DNA of 64,000 bases from Rhopalosiphum padi (lineage: Eukaryota; Arthropoda; Insecta; Hemiptera; Aphididae): NCBI RefSeq assembly GCF_020882245.1, contig NC_083598.1:59991858-60055857 (forward strand), in the 5' to 3' direction. The translations under genes and the position numbers were made by a program. Positions 48,021 through 61,400 of the stretch are shown here, one piece after another. A model generated the notes under the pieces. It saw only the letters and a list, made by a program, of their open reading frames with translations. It was not told the origin of the DNA and did not search any database. Each line of letters opens with the position of its first letter. Within the stretch, counting starts at the first letter, position 1.

Positions 48021-51000
48021 ATTATAATCAAGTCATCTATTATGTGCTTAACTAATACAGTAATTACACTTACACATTAAATAAATTGTTTTAAAGTCTT
48101 TTAGATATCGAAAAAAATCATTTACATTGAATAATTTTTGGAAAATTCACAAGCATTTCTAATAAGTCATAAGATAGGTTTATTTTAAATTATAATATCA
48201 TCGTTAAAATTCTATTAAATTTATATTATTCTATTAACTTATCTCATTGTAATAAATCTTTTACTTCACATAAACAAAGATGGAAGTCTTCTTTGTAATT
48301 GTTTTAATCTTTTTACGAAGTCTTTAATGATCTATTCTCTAATACCACATAAATTAGACAAAACTCAAACCACGTAATAATGTATCACCCTGAAATAAAC
48401 CAGTAATCACCACAGAATCTTTTGACACTTTAAAGCCTAGATTTAACCCATTGTGTAGGTTTAGGATATAGGGTAATTCCTTTAATTAATTAAATTAATA
48501 TTTGTGAGAAACTACTAATTTATTATAAATCCAAAAAACTCATACACTACATTAACATCATTGTCTACATGTTAAGTTATTATTTAAAAAAAAATTTGAA
48601 AATTTTCAAAGTTATTCAAAGTTATTATACTATGAATATATTGTATGCTACGTATGCAGGAAATCATTTTTAGAATAAAAAATGAGTATTATCCATTGCG
48701 TTTGAAATCTTTAATTTTAATGAGAGGCCATATCTAATCTAACTCAATAAAACAGCTTGACCGAACAAATAAAAATTCAAATGATAAGCCATACAATATT
48801 AAAGTTGATGTTAAATTTGTATTATTTATTGTATCAACTAAAGTCTTTCATATGATTATACTGAAACTTAAAACATTTGTAAATTGTATTGTAACTTTTG
48901 GTAGGTAGGTAACTAATTAAATTATATAAATAAATGTATAAGACTATGTTGAATTATTATAATTATTATCCTACATCATTTTCAATATGAACATTCAACA
49001 ACAGAATACATATCTCTAACACTTTGATTGATACATATATAAGTTCATTCAACGATTTCATGAATTAGAGTTTGGAGTTAATAAATTGAAAATATAAATT
49101 GGTCGGCTCATTCAAAAAAATTTTTATAACAACTGTAAATGAAAAAAATATATTTTCAAAAACGTTTTATATAAATTTATATAAAAAAAGAACAGGCCAA
49201 TTTTATGTTCCAAATTTGTGACCACACTATTTAACTTTCCAATTTTTTTTCACAGAGCTGTTCCAAATACTCTTCTGAGTGTCGCCATGCCACCCGGTTT
49301 TTCATTTTTTTTTTTCTGAGGGGAGAGAGAGGGGGTTTGTATGTAAAAGTTACGGTTTTTTAGCGTGTTATTTAAATAGTTCAACGATTTTTTTTCTCAA
49401 GATTGTACCAAATGAGCCTATGAGTATATCACTCTTATTATTTCCAATTTCATTTTATTTGTCATTTCAGTTATAAATATCAAAAATTAAGTTAAATTAT
49501 AAAAAATATTATACAGTACATGGCTAAGCTTTAAATAGTTTAATTATAATAATAAAAAAAAAAACAAATTCTATATGAATCGAATGGTTGCATCCAAAAA
49601 CCGCACAATTTTGATTTTGACCCTAAAAAGGTCAATAGACAAAAACCACAGCTTATCGATAATATTATAACAAATTACCGAACATTTAGAATGGGTTAAA
49701 ACCGCACACTATTTTTAGTGAAAATAGTGAAAAGATAATATTATAAGATTAGTACTATACAATAATCAAGTCTTTATAGTTGCCACTAAAGTTGCCTATT
49801 TATTTATAAGAGCATTTGTTTCAATTTTTAGAAGAATTTTTACGTGACGGAGATTGTATAAAGTTTTTAAATAACGCGGCAGTCGGTTTCAGCCAATCAA
49901 ACTTTGTTTAACTATATTTAACACATACATGAAGCCAGCTTATTTATCTATTTCTCTATAAGATAATGAATGTCTACTATCTACACGAGATAATGATTAG
50001 ATACAATACATTTTTACGTATTATTATTTTATCTTTAAAACAAATAAAAACTATAAACACATCGAAAATCCTAAATTTTACTTAGTATAATATATATATT
50101 TGAATCAATTTCAATTGAAAAAAAAAAATTACACTCGAAAGTAAAACAATCAATACATACAATTTCCGTGTAAGTATATACTTGGGAAGAGCTATGTGTC
50201 GGAGTCGAAGTATGCGTACGAGTAGCATTTATATTTCTTATATCTTACTACTATTTAAAGTATTGTATTTATTTAAATAAATATAGGGGGATTCGATAAA
50301 CGATAATACGACTTTTCTACCTATATTGTTTCAATATAATTTGCATTTTATGATGTCATTGTATATTGAATTTATTATATAATTGAAATAGGAAGTATTT
50401 TAAATAAATGTGAACAATGTTGTTATCAATACTACAAAATAGAACAAATCACTAATAAGATGTGGGGAAAGTTCGATGGTGTTATTCTAAATAGTTAATT
50501 ACATATTTTATAGTCATCAGTGTTAAGATAATTATGTTTTCCGAGAATTCTGATGACAGGTGTGGAAAAGGAATATGAATATTATTTTATTTTAATTATT
50601 ATGAATTAATTTATATGAAAAAAGAGAACTTTATGGAAAATAATGTAACTGTGAATGAATACACATATATATATATATATATATATATACGATTATTAAT
50701 GTGCGTAAAAAACGTTATGGGTAGAACGAATTGGTTAACTAAGAAACTAAGAAGCTGGTGGACTGAAGGTCTAATAGTATGGTGTTTGACTGGAGTAATT
50801 TTTAATAGAAAATCATGGATTAGGTATTAATTATTATTTGTTTAGCTTGTTTTTTTATTGAATCTTATTAGTGATATTTTAATTATTCTGTCTAAATAAA
50901 TTAAGTATTATTAATGAATTATATTACATATCACCTTCACTATATTCAATAAATAATTGTTTTAGATTTATTTGCATATATTAAGTGTCTGACCAATTTC

Positions 51001-51640
51001 CTTTTATACAACTTTCAACTCATTAATTTCAATCTCTAACTTCATTTTTTCTATTAATGATTAAATAAATTCATGATTTTGGGATGCTTATTTCATAAAC
51101 ATGTAGTTCTATACTTCCATTTGAGCAATAATAAATAATATATATTGTCGACACATTTTATACGACATATACTTTGTTATTTTTATTTGTCTTAAATGTT
51201 TATGTATATCATAAACATTAATTATAAAACAAGTTTTGGAATCAAATTAAAAGTGTGTTAAGGAATTTTAGTTTTTAGTTTGATAACAAAAAAAAAATTA
51301 ATTTAATTTTTACCTGATACCGATTAGAATAATATACGTAAATATTATTAACTTTTTCTTCGAACTCAATTTTTCTCTACCGCAGGATTTATCTAATGCA
51401 ATACAATATAACTTTTGATTCATTTAGTAAATTAAAACAATCATTTTTTTTTTGAACTCATTTATTTTGTGTTTAATATTCTTAAAAGTATATTATATAT
51501 TACACTGATTTTATGTATTTGTAGCTACTGAAATGTTCACCAAAAATTATTCTAAAGCATAAAGTGTATATTGTACACGTTAATAATACTTTTGTATGTT
51601 AGTATTGTTAGGATTGTACAAATGATAGACATAAAGCAGT
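48021..51640. other. AT-rich intergenic DNA
   Basis: No supportable gene. An (AT)n tract lies at 50665-50689. The 71-codon frame running through it (50615-50830) contains a Trp-rich segment but no family motif or splice frame. The part 49240-49345 is unusual for a G-rich ggggagagagagggggt run and is unassigned. Confidence 0.45.
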
Positions 51641-51641
51641 G

Positions 51642-51883
51642 ATATATATCAGTGGTTTTCTAACTTTTTTTAACACGGTATTCTTTGCTCTTTTGGTTAA
51701 TATTTTACATAAAATAACTAAATAAAATTTTTTTTAAATGTAATTTTATATTATTAAATATTTTCGTATATTTTCACAATTTACAAGACCTTTTTTTAGA
51801 CATTATTATATTTTTGGAACAAAATCGCATAGCGCATCAATCTGCCTAAATCCTAACCCAGTTTTACAATTACTGATATATAT
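51642..51883. mobile_element. Probable hAT-type MITE, 226 bp
   Basis: The element 51650-51875 starts CAGTGGTTTTCTAAC and ends GTTTTACAATTACTG, i.e. CAGT...ACTG ends with partial inverted similarity. CAGTGGTT(C/T)TC is a familiar hAT terminus. The flanks are both atatatat (51642-51649 and 51876-51883), the expected 8 bp, but this sequence is low complexity. Weaker evidence than the three MITEs with complex duplications. Confidence 0.5.
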
Positions 51884-52317
51884 ACGTACCTATATTATAA
51901 GATTAACTTGCAAGTATTAATTAAGAATACCTAATAAATGTATAAAATAGTATACTAGCTGTTACTTTTTATAATTATCGTTAAATTAAAAACTAAAAAT
52001 ATATATATATTTACGTATAAATTTTCGTTTGTATTTACCCATTGATACTATTGCTGTTATTGTACGATTTTTATACATATTTTTTATAATTAACAGCTTC
52101 ATACAACGATAAAAATCGCACGATAATGTCGTTTTATATAAAATCGTTTTTGATTTGTGAACAAAGCCAGACAAAATCGTTCATTTGAATAGATTTATAA
52201 TTATTACAACAATAATATTTATAATTAAGACGTGCAGCTTATTAAACAATTCTACTACTTAATTTAAGTAGTTTTTATCACGGAACATTACATAATGGAG
52301 AAAAGATTGTAAGTATC

Positions 52318-52381
52318 TAGTGGTATACCACTACACTATGGGGACGTATTAAAGTTTGGACTGCAGGCGTCCCGAAGGACG
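52318..52381. repeat. Perfect 16-bp palindrome and adjacent hairpin
   Basis: TAGTGGTATACCACTA (52318-52333) is a perfect palindrome. About 35 bp downstream CGTCC-CGAA-GGACG (52368-52381) forms a five-pair stem with a tetraloop. Both sit in a locally GC-richer patch just before an (AC)n tract. A binding site for a dimeric protein is conceivable for the palindrome; there is no gene beside it to support this. Confidence 0.5.
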
Positions 52382-52543
52382 TTCGGTCGGGTGTTCTCGC
52401 CATGATAGGTATATGAAATAATGTAATATAATATACATACATAGGTTACTACCTACTGACTACCGTTGTCACAGAAACGTGTACATAGGAAAATACTCGT
52501 AAACATTATGCATTTTTTTGACGCGTTTATAGAGACGGACGAA

Positions 52544-52546
<3 letters not shown>

Positions 52547-52582
<36 letters not shown>
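52547..52582. repeat. (AC)18 microsatellite
   Basis: Eighteen uninterrupted AC units. Confidence 0.95.
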
Positions 52583-52583
<1 letters not shown>

Positions 52584-53569
52584 ACACCAACATAGGTACT
52601 ACATTATGTTATTATAATTTAACGGTGTGTACTGTGTAACCATTGCCTTTATTTCGAACTACACAATATTTGCGTCCACTGTATTGGGTCGTTATACTAA
52701 TGTCTGTAGGTAGCACACCAAACAATAAATCGTTTATAATATTAGTGTATAGCTTTTTAACAAGCGCGCAAGAGATAAAACTGGGAGTCAGGGAAAAAAC
52801 GTATTTGCCAAAATCAAAATATTTTATTAAACAGTGAAGATAAACATACATCGTAGTTCATAATAACATTTATGAATATTTTGAATACTTAACGATTTAA
52901 AGTCAAATTTATAAAGTTCTATAAATACTTATAAAAATGTGGTTGAATCATAAATTTCACATCTTTACGAGGTTGTACTGATCTTAAGCAAATGTTTACA
53001 ACATGAACTACAAAAAACCTACATTAAATATGTACCATGAATCACATTTTGATTTTTTATATTATTTATTGAACTTATTATTATTACAACGTTTTCGTTT
53101 TATACCTATAACCAACATAAAAACTATTAAGTATTTTACGACTTAATTAAATTATTTAATGATCTTAACCGAAATACTTGTTACCTACACCAAAAGATGT
53201 GTATCGTAAATGAAATATTAATGTCAGTAATAATATACCAAATGCATATACGCATTTTTTTAATTAATTTGAAATAATTTTAATAGCCTTACAGATAACA
53301 CCTTTTTAAAACTTTTTTTTTCAAATAAAACCTTAGCTTCATAATTTCATCTTAACTTAAATTTTTAATTAACTCTCTCTCAAATATTTAACTATTAAAA
53401 CGTTTAAGACTTAAAGCTATAATAATTAAAAGTGCGTAGGTACCCATTTGTCCCATTTAAAAAATATATGAAAATTATAGTAGTTTAACTAACCCTTTAT
53501 TTTTAAGATTCAAATAATATAAATTATTAATAGTTAAGAATAGGTAAGTAGATCATAGTTCTTACATTT
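52583..53569. other. AT-rich intergenic DNA
   Basis: No gene recognised; overlapping short open frames at 52612-52851 on both strands are motif-free. Confidence 0.45.
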
Positions 53570-53906
53570 ATTATAAACATCTTAAATACGATCCAGTTTC
53601 GGGCGACTGCTTCCCAAACGAAAATTAAAAAACTTCAGATCATCCAAAATAATTGCTTGAAATAGCATAATAATAGCAATAAAAACCCTCTGGTTAATGT
53701 GAAACAGACAACTTAATAACAACACAGGACTACCTTATCTGTGGACTTGGATAATCAACCAATTTAAAAACTACCATGAAAGACTCAATAAAACTGAAAG
53801 TATACTCCATTACAAAATAGGCAATAAAACCATTAATCCTAGGCTGAAATCACGCCTGCCTCAAAATATATTTTTAGAAACCCAAAAGAACCGATCGGAT
53901 AACTAA
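53570..53906 (+). pseudogene. Relic of a non-LTR retrotransposon ORF2 C-terminus
   Basis: On the + strand, in shifting frames: ATASQTKIKKLQIIQNNCLK (about 53605-53660), then QLNNNTGLPYLWTWI (about 53710), then ILHYKIGNKTINPRLKSRLP. It reaches a TAA at 53904-53906. This is the pattern of aphid/insect Jockey-like ORF2 C-termini: LxxxQNxxL(R/K)... followed by a proline- and leucine-rich end. At least two frameshifts and a stop separate the blocks. No 3' tail is recognised after the stop. Its sequence differs from the 19-kb relic, indicating a different element family. Confidence 0.72.
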
Positions 53907-54926
53907 AAAACTATCATAACTATAATTATTATGAAATTGTATATCAGGTATAATTTCAAAAGACTATTTCTTATGTATAACAATACCTATCTTGTAAACT
54001 TATAAAAGAGTAATTTTTTTAAATAGCACGAGTATTGAAACAACTTAAATTAAAAAATAAAAAACTATTCCATATAAATTTATAGGAAATAATAAAGGTA
54101 TATACACGGAAAAATGTTTATAATGTTAAAATAATTTTTTTTTAGTTTAAAAATATAATATAAAATCACGATATTATTAATACGGCATAATGTTATGTTA
54201 ATATTATATATTATTATAATTATTTTATAGTTAACAACTTAATGATTTAAAAATACTTAGTTAATGAAAAAAAATAATTATTTAAAACATTTAATCATTT
54301 ATAAAGTCTAAAAAAAATGTTTGTTTTATAATCTTCCAATATTTTTTTTCGTTACACTAATTAGTCACGCTCTCGTGTTCCAAGTTTAAATTAGATAAAA
54401 TGAGATTATTAATAACTATGTTACTTTACACTATAATCCTTTTGTTAATAATTTATTCAAAGTAGATATAATATAAAATTTCAGCTTAATTGTAATTGAA
54501 ATTGGTTTCGAAGTGCACTTCCTCGGTTATATAGGGATTATCTATGTACCAAATGTCATAACCATAAGTGCAATAGATTTGGTAGAGGATCGATTACACA
54601 CTCAAACACACAAATATTTCTGTTCATTGATATAAATTAAATATTATACAAAAATAAATAAATACATTATAATACCCTTAAAACTATATAATTAATTATT
54701 AAGAATCACAATGTGATGGTTTATTGTTAATGGTAGCTTAAAGAATTTTTAGAATTTAACTAGAAATTAATTTCAACATATAATTTCTTAGAAGATTGTT
54801 TTTTCTCTATCACCACTAATAATTTAACCTTAAATTGAAAATCAGTCTACTTTCTAGATTTTTTAAATATTATCCATATATTATAAGTTGTATAATTTTA
54901 ACTATTTAAAGGTGTTTTTGTTACAG
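53907..54926. other. AT-rich DNA, likely intron upstream of the lipase-like exon
   Basis: No coding segment was recognised. The right end is a 3' splice site (GGTGTTTTTGTTACAG), so this stretch is probably intronic. Because the exon at 54927 has no in-frame ATG at its start, an upstream coding exon must lie to the left. Confidence 0.45.
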
Positions 54927-55059
54927 TATGGATTCTGAGTTGTCTAGTATCAAGCAGAGGTGATTTGAGAGATTTACCAGGGTTCAAAATGTTTGAAAGT
55001 TGTATAGAACCGCCATCAAAGTGTCCAAACCCAAATATAACATTCCATTTATATACAAG
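54927..55059 (+). CDS. Internal exon of a host gene, secreted lipase-like
   Basis: This 133-nt segment is preceded by a polypyrimidine-type acceptor (GTTTTTGTTACAG) and followed by the donor ACAAG|GTAAAATA. The one open frame across it (first two bases completing a split codon, two bases left over at the end) encodes about 44 residues. They begin WILSCLVSSRGDLRDLPGF, then FESCIEPPSKC, and end NPNITFHLYT. The C-P(N)P(N/D)-I-x-F-x-LYT pattern is what I associate with the start of the mature domain of pancreatic-type triacylglycerol lipases and phospholipase A1-like proteins of insects, which act extracellularly. The catalytic Ser/Asp/His lie in later exons, which I could not find. Coding status is supported by splice sites, open frame and non-A/T-biased residues (Pro, Cys, Gly). 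The lipase assignment is by motif memory and less certain. Confidence 0.58.
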
Positions 55060-57540
55060 GTAAAATAAAGTTTCGTAATTCACATAAGATATGTTCTTAT
55101 ACGTGAGACACAAATTTAATTAAAATTATGTATCGTGTAAAATGAAATGCAATATTTAAATTATTATTATTATTATTGTTATTAATTTGTATAAACATTG
55201 GTTTATTATTTAAACACTGTTTTAACAGTATAAGCATAATATATTTATATGTTTTCATCAAAAAAATTTAATGTTATACTTTTGGTTTTCAATATTAAAA
55301 TACTGACAATTAACGTTACATAGAGTTGAAGATTTTTATACTTAGAGTATAAATCGAGTATATTATTCAATTTATACCACTTAAATTTTCATTAGTATAA
55401 ATTAGAATGTTTACAAAAGTCTAAATTTTGTATTAAGAGCTAAAATTAAATATAAAGGCATTTTTATGGTAAGCCTCTTCCAGTTCCTTATACATAAATA
55501 AACATAGTATTATAAAAACCTAATTACTTTCAATATACTCATTAAGAAGATTAAAAACATAAGAAGGAAAAACAACCATGTTTAATTTAATTTTTAAATC
55601 TAATCGATGTATTATATTTCCATAACTCATAAAAACATTTTAAAAGTAAGATTTCAATCGTTATATTTTATAATTTATTTTAAACAACTACAGAAAATAC
55701 TCTAAAATAAAAGTAGTCTGTAAAAAATTTTACCTCCCATTTTCCAATCTCTATCCTTTTTTTCTTTTTTTACGGAAATAATTCATTTTGATTTACGGCA
55801 TCAAGTACACGGATCTCATACCATGGAATTTTCGTTATGATAGCTGTTTGGTAAAGCTATTAATTTTCACTATAGTAATAAATAAAAAACAATTTTCTAA
55901 AATCTGTATTTTCTATTTACTTTGTAGTATAAAGATGAAAATAATTTATAAAATTATAACTGCCGTTGAAATATAAAATAATCTGCCATTTATAATCATA
56001 TTTTACAACATATTGATACGAAAAACTGATGTTAAAATCATTAAAAATGAAATGAATAGGTAATAAAGTAATTAAAACCCAAAACAAATATTATTTCAGC
56101 TAGTAAAAAGTATTAGGTTCTTGGTTAATAATTTATGTGCATTATACATTTTCGTATACCTAAAAACAACTTACCTACTAACTCATTTTCTCTACATTTC
56201 AAGTAAATAAAATAATTTAAAATAAAATCAAGCCTATAACTACTGTTACATAATATGCTATATAATATTATACATAAACCTATTTATATAATATATGTTA
56301 TTAAAATTTAAAGCTCATGATAAATACAAATATCTACATTCTACACCTATTAACGTAGATTAAACATAACTATTATTATTATTGTACTATTATTTTATAT
56401 TAGTATATTATAATATACAAACATTTACGTATTTACTTTAATTATTCATTTTTTTAACTTCATACGGCTGTGAAATTCTGATTTATGTCCGTCTAATTGA
56501 TAAAAAACTATTTTACCATTATATGTATATAATATACATATTACTATTATCTAATAAATTATTATCTATTTATACTACATTAGTATTCAGCTATCACTAT
56601 AATATTATATATTAATACATTTTAAAGAACAGTATTACAATACGCAATGAAACACAACAAATAATGATATACATTAAGTATGTATGGCATAAGATATTAA
56701 GATATTAACAGAGAAAAATATCCCGAAATTGGTTTTCCTTTTGCAAGTTATATCTTTATTGACGTAGGTACAACTATACAACTATATACAACTATTCTCC
56801 CGTAAAAGCACTCAATTACGCAGAATACTGTAGACTATCATTTTAATTTTAAATATGAATTTGTAAACTTATACCTACACGGCTCGTTAACTCCTAGAAT
56901 ATCATTCAACAGCAGTTTAATTCTAAATCAGGATTATCTTATAATTTTAATTAATATAGTAACATAATATATTCATCTCAACTATTCAAAAAAATTATAT
57001 AGGTATTAAGTATTCTCGTGAATAAACTAGGTATATATCTTATCATACTTACCATATCATCAAAGTTTAAAATTTAAACTATATTACATTAAGATATTTT
57101 ATAGATTTTAAAATTAAAATTTAATATCACACCATAATAGGTTGTCAGTTATCATAACTAAACAATAAGGTAAATACATATTTCATTATGTGAAATTAGT
57201 GAGTTTTTTTTTTTAATATTAATTATCTGACATATCCAAAATAAAACTTTAAGCTGCAAAGAGAATACTGTGATGATTAAATATGCATTACTATCAGTCT
57301 ATAACGCATGAGTTTATTTAACTGAGATGGTATTCGCAAACAAAGTAAAAAAAAGATATTATTTAAATTTTCATGAACTGAAAACTAACAACTTAAAAAA
57401 TAAATACATTATTATTTCCCTGTTAGGATACCAGATACGTGTTGGTGAAATTCGTCAACCAAAAGACGCCTAAAAAAACCATAATTTGAATCGAATTAAT
57501 AATGTACTACACGTATAAACCTTCCCCGTCTCTACTCATA
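55060..57540. other. AT-rich DNA, possibly intron of the lipase-like gene
   Basis: It begins with a splice donor. No further exon could be identified; a 62-codon frame at 55788-55976 has a modestly complex start (CTTCAAGTACACGG-like words) but no lipase motif. Confidence 0.4.
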
Positions 57541-58150
57541 TCACCCAAGGCAACGTAAGGTCATTTCCATATAAATTTTACTACCCGCTTGCCTATCGCA
57601 GTCTAAACTAACCCGGTTTATGCCTATACTCACAGGTTAGGACGATTTTGTTATTATACGCATATACAAGCAACACATATCGGTGTATTGTTGTACGCAG
57701 TCTGAATAATGTGCCAAAGAATGAGAACGCAATACAGAGTTGAAAGAGGAATAAACACAAAGTGGCAAATAAATCCAGGGGCACGCCGCTTACCCCTTTT
57801 TTTGTTTCTTCTCGATTCTGTTCTCCTCGCACGTCCATGATTTGTCAAAGATAAACGTAACCACGGGTTTCTCGTCGTGTTAGGGAAATGAAACGCTCTC
57901 AATGATCCTTTTCTTCGTTTTATTCTCTCCCTTTTTCTCGCATTTTTTTTTTTATACTCGAAGTGGGTTTTTTTACTCCATAAAACAACTTTCCTTTCAA
58001 AAAAAAGAAACTTACGTAGATTTTATTCCGGGTCAAGTACAGGAAGCAGACACTGGAGTTTACAAACGATGACGGGTCTCCTTCAACAATAATTTCAATG
58101 TATACGACACAACTTTTACTCGAAATCTTTAACGTAATTTTTCCAAAATT
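57541..58150 (+). promoter_or_regulatory. GC-richer patch with a candidate core promoter
   Basis: A TATAAAT at 57570-57576 is followed 30 bp later by the initiator-like GCAGTCT (A at 57600), the normal TATA-to-start spacing. The sequence stays more complex and CpG-containing to about 58150. Minus-strand open frames here (57608-57838 and 57654-57902) overlap each other and have no recognisable motif. No ATG-plus-signal or splice pair was identified that would prove a gene starts here. Confidence 0.25.
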
Positions 58151-58383
58151 CTGTGAAGAACATAATCATCCAAATAAGAAACTATCCTATTCTGAATCAT
58201 ATCTAGTAATAGATATATTTTTTTACTTATTTATTTATTAAGTACTTTAATAATAATAAACAAAAAAATGATATGATTTACCAAGTGTAAAAATATATTT
58301 AAATAGATTATTTATGTAATTTATTTTTAAATTTTGAATAGAACGATGAAAGTAATAATTTTATGGTTATGTATGTGGTTTGC

Positions 58384-58407
58384 GTGTGTGTGTGTGTGTG
58401 TGTGTGT
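58384..58407. repeat. (GT)12 microsatellite
   Basis: Twelve uninterrupted GT units. Confidence 0.95.
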
Positions 58408-61400
58408 AGTCAAAGTAGTCAAAAAAATACTTCGATTTTCCACTTTGAGGATTATTTCCGATAGCAATTTATAATTATAGATTACAGACATTACAATACA
58501 TAAACAATTAACATATTATTACAAAATAAAAATTATAAATCTGTATCTAATATTATTAATTATCTACAGTTTGTATTTATATTTTTAAATTAAAAATTTG
58601 CAATTTATCTCATATCTTTTTCTGAAGCTATTTAATATTAATATTAAAAAGCAATTATTATAGTATTCATTTTATATTTTGAAGAAAATATAATATAATA
58701 GCTCATATTATACGATGCCTATCTTAAAAATATAAATATATACTAACTATAGATTGATTTTAGATTCTGAGCGAACGATGAATTTATTGATTACACAATA
58801 ATCGGGTTTTTCATTTAAATGTGTACCTATTATGTTACTAGGTATTATGCATTTATGTCGTTTATGACGTATGTTATAAATGTTTGAAAAATTGTCTAAT
58901 TTAAATTTCAAACAGACACTATAATTATTTAAATACATCTAATTTATTTTATTGTTATTCAAATTAATACATTCGAACATTAAACATATTACAATGTTTA
59001 CAACTTTACAACAATTTAAGTAACAATAAAGGAAAAAATATAGATAAATATTTATATACGTCTTAAACTATAAATTCTTAAATAAAAATGCAGACTTACC
59101 CGCGCTATTAAAATTTAATCTACTTAAGTCGTTAGAGCCCATTGAGTAAACGACCAAAAAATCATAAATAATAATATTTGCTTATAAATTAAATAATAAT
59201 TAACAAAAATTAAAATGTAAAACTATGTTATTATAATTCTTTAAGATTCTCTTAAGTTGTATTTAAAATTTTGTTTCTTAAAACACAATTAATAGTACTA
59301 CAATAATTATTTTCAGTTAATCAATTACAGTTAGACGTATAACACTATAGGCAATATGTATCTACCTATTAAGATATGGACTAAAAAAAACATTGCTAAT
59401 GCATAGGTGTGATTTAAACTAATTGGATGGCATAGTTGGCCTAATACAATTATAGAGAAGGAAAGAAGAAGAACCCCTATGTTTTACTATCCTGTAAAAT
59501 ACCACAGTGCAAAACAATAAAAACCTAAGGTAGAAATAGTGACATAAGATTAACAACTTAAGATCGATGCTGCTAAAGAATAACATTGCAATGTTTTGTT
59601 TTGAAAGGTATTGTGATTTTAGAGCAAGATCGAGTATAATTCAACGGATAAATCACTGAAAATAAAAATTCTTAGCTAAGTGAAAATACAGGATATACAT
59701 TTTTATTTTATTAAAAACTAAACAGATTAATTCTAAGGTCTTATGAAGACTTCTTAATCAAAAATTTATAAAATATAATATTAAAAATATTTTCACTACC
59801 CTGTATCATTATACTAAATTATTTTCCAAATATACTTGTTTTAACTTTTTCTCGAGTAAAGAATTTATTTAAATTATATTTTTCAGGACTTTAAAGTATA
59901 AATACTCTTAACTACTAAAATTTTAACGCAATTTAAAAATGCTTGTGTAGCGAGTACCTCATTTTTTTATTAAGAATTGTAAAAGAGTGATTGTTTTTGA
60001 AAATTTTAATTGATATAATGTATTGAAATTCGAACGAGTAGATTCTGAGTTCTTAAACTTTGAGTACAATTGATATAGTCTAATAATAGTCATAATTGTT
60101 CATTTAATTTTAAAATATGGCATAATAAAGTAAATACTTTACCATGGAATACGTTACAGTAGTCTGGTATCCTATTACTAATCCTGATAGGTGAGTATAT
60201 AGTGTTATCTCAAGCGTGTCCATCGGAAATTTCTTAAGTTTTGTTGAGCTTTTATTTTAAGAATTGAATGCCCATCACAATATAATTCTCCTGTTCTTCA
60301 TCTTTTCGACTTAAAGTCATTAGCTGATTGAAGGTAGAATAGTAATCTTGTCTTTAATTTATTGTCTAAAATTATTAACTCCGATATAGATGCTCCAGTA
60401 TTATTAGGTAATATTAGTATTTAGTTTCCTTATTACTTTTCAAAACCTTCGCCATTTTCATTATTTTTTATTCCCATTTATCCTACTCATTATCTGCATA
60501 TTGCACAGGACAATGAAGCAGGTTAACAGGACCCATTCCTCATTCCTCATTTGATTTACCTATTATTATTAGAATTATAAATGTTATTAATTTTATTATA
60601 ATTTCATATTATTTCAAAGTAATTTTCTTACTGTTTTTATTTTAATTATTATGGTTACATATTACAAATTTTAATTTATCCGATTAACTTAGGCATATTA
60701 TTTTGAATTGGTACGAACTTGTATGTATATAAATAAATAAATAACTTATTCAAAAGATGCTATGATGATTTGAAATTGATAGTAATTGTCATTAATATTT
60801 AATTTATTACAATTTTATAATTTGTAAAAACTGTAGAGTATTGATGTAAATACTAGACTAAATAGTAAGTATTTCACATATTTTATATTTTATGTACAGC
60901 TTTCAACAAAAAAATACATTGAGTACATAAAAGTTAATAACACGACTACTATTAAAAAAGAATACCTAGTTTTCATTTGGAAAAGGGATTGTATCACTAT
61001 AAGCCATTGCAGCTTAAAATATCTAATTATTTGAAAATACAGTCTTTAAGTATACTTAAATATTAAAATTTGAATAAATAATATTGATTAACAAATAAAT
61101 GGTAGGTACCATTATCGGGAAGGGGTCAGAATATTTGAGCCACCAATGCAAATAGGCCCCAGCCAGAAAATAAGATAAAGTTTTAAAGACTTTTTAGCCA
61201 TTCTCCAATAAATACTAATAATATACTAATAAAGGAAACAAATAATTCTATTTAATATAAAATAAATACATTTCTTGTGTAACTAAAAGCACTTTACTTA
61301 AATTAACAGATTGAATACAAATTAATTATATAGACAATTAAATACTAAGCACTGCCAATTAAAATATTTTTGTAGATACCTAATATTAATATCAAAGTTG

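Noticed and set aside
54898..55113. 71-codon minus-strand frame
   Set aside because: Antisense of the + strand exon at 54927-55059, which has proper splice sites and a better peptide.
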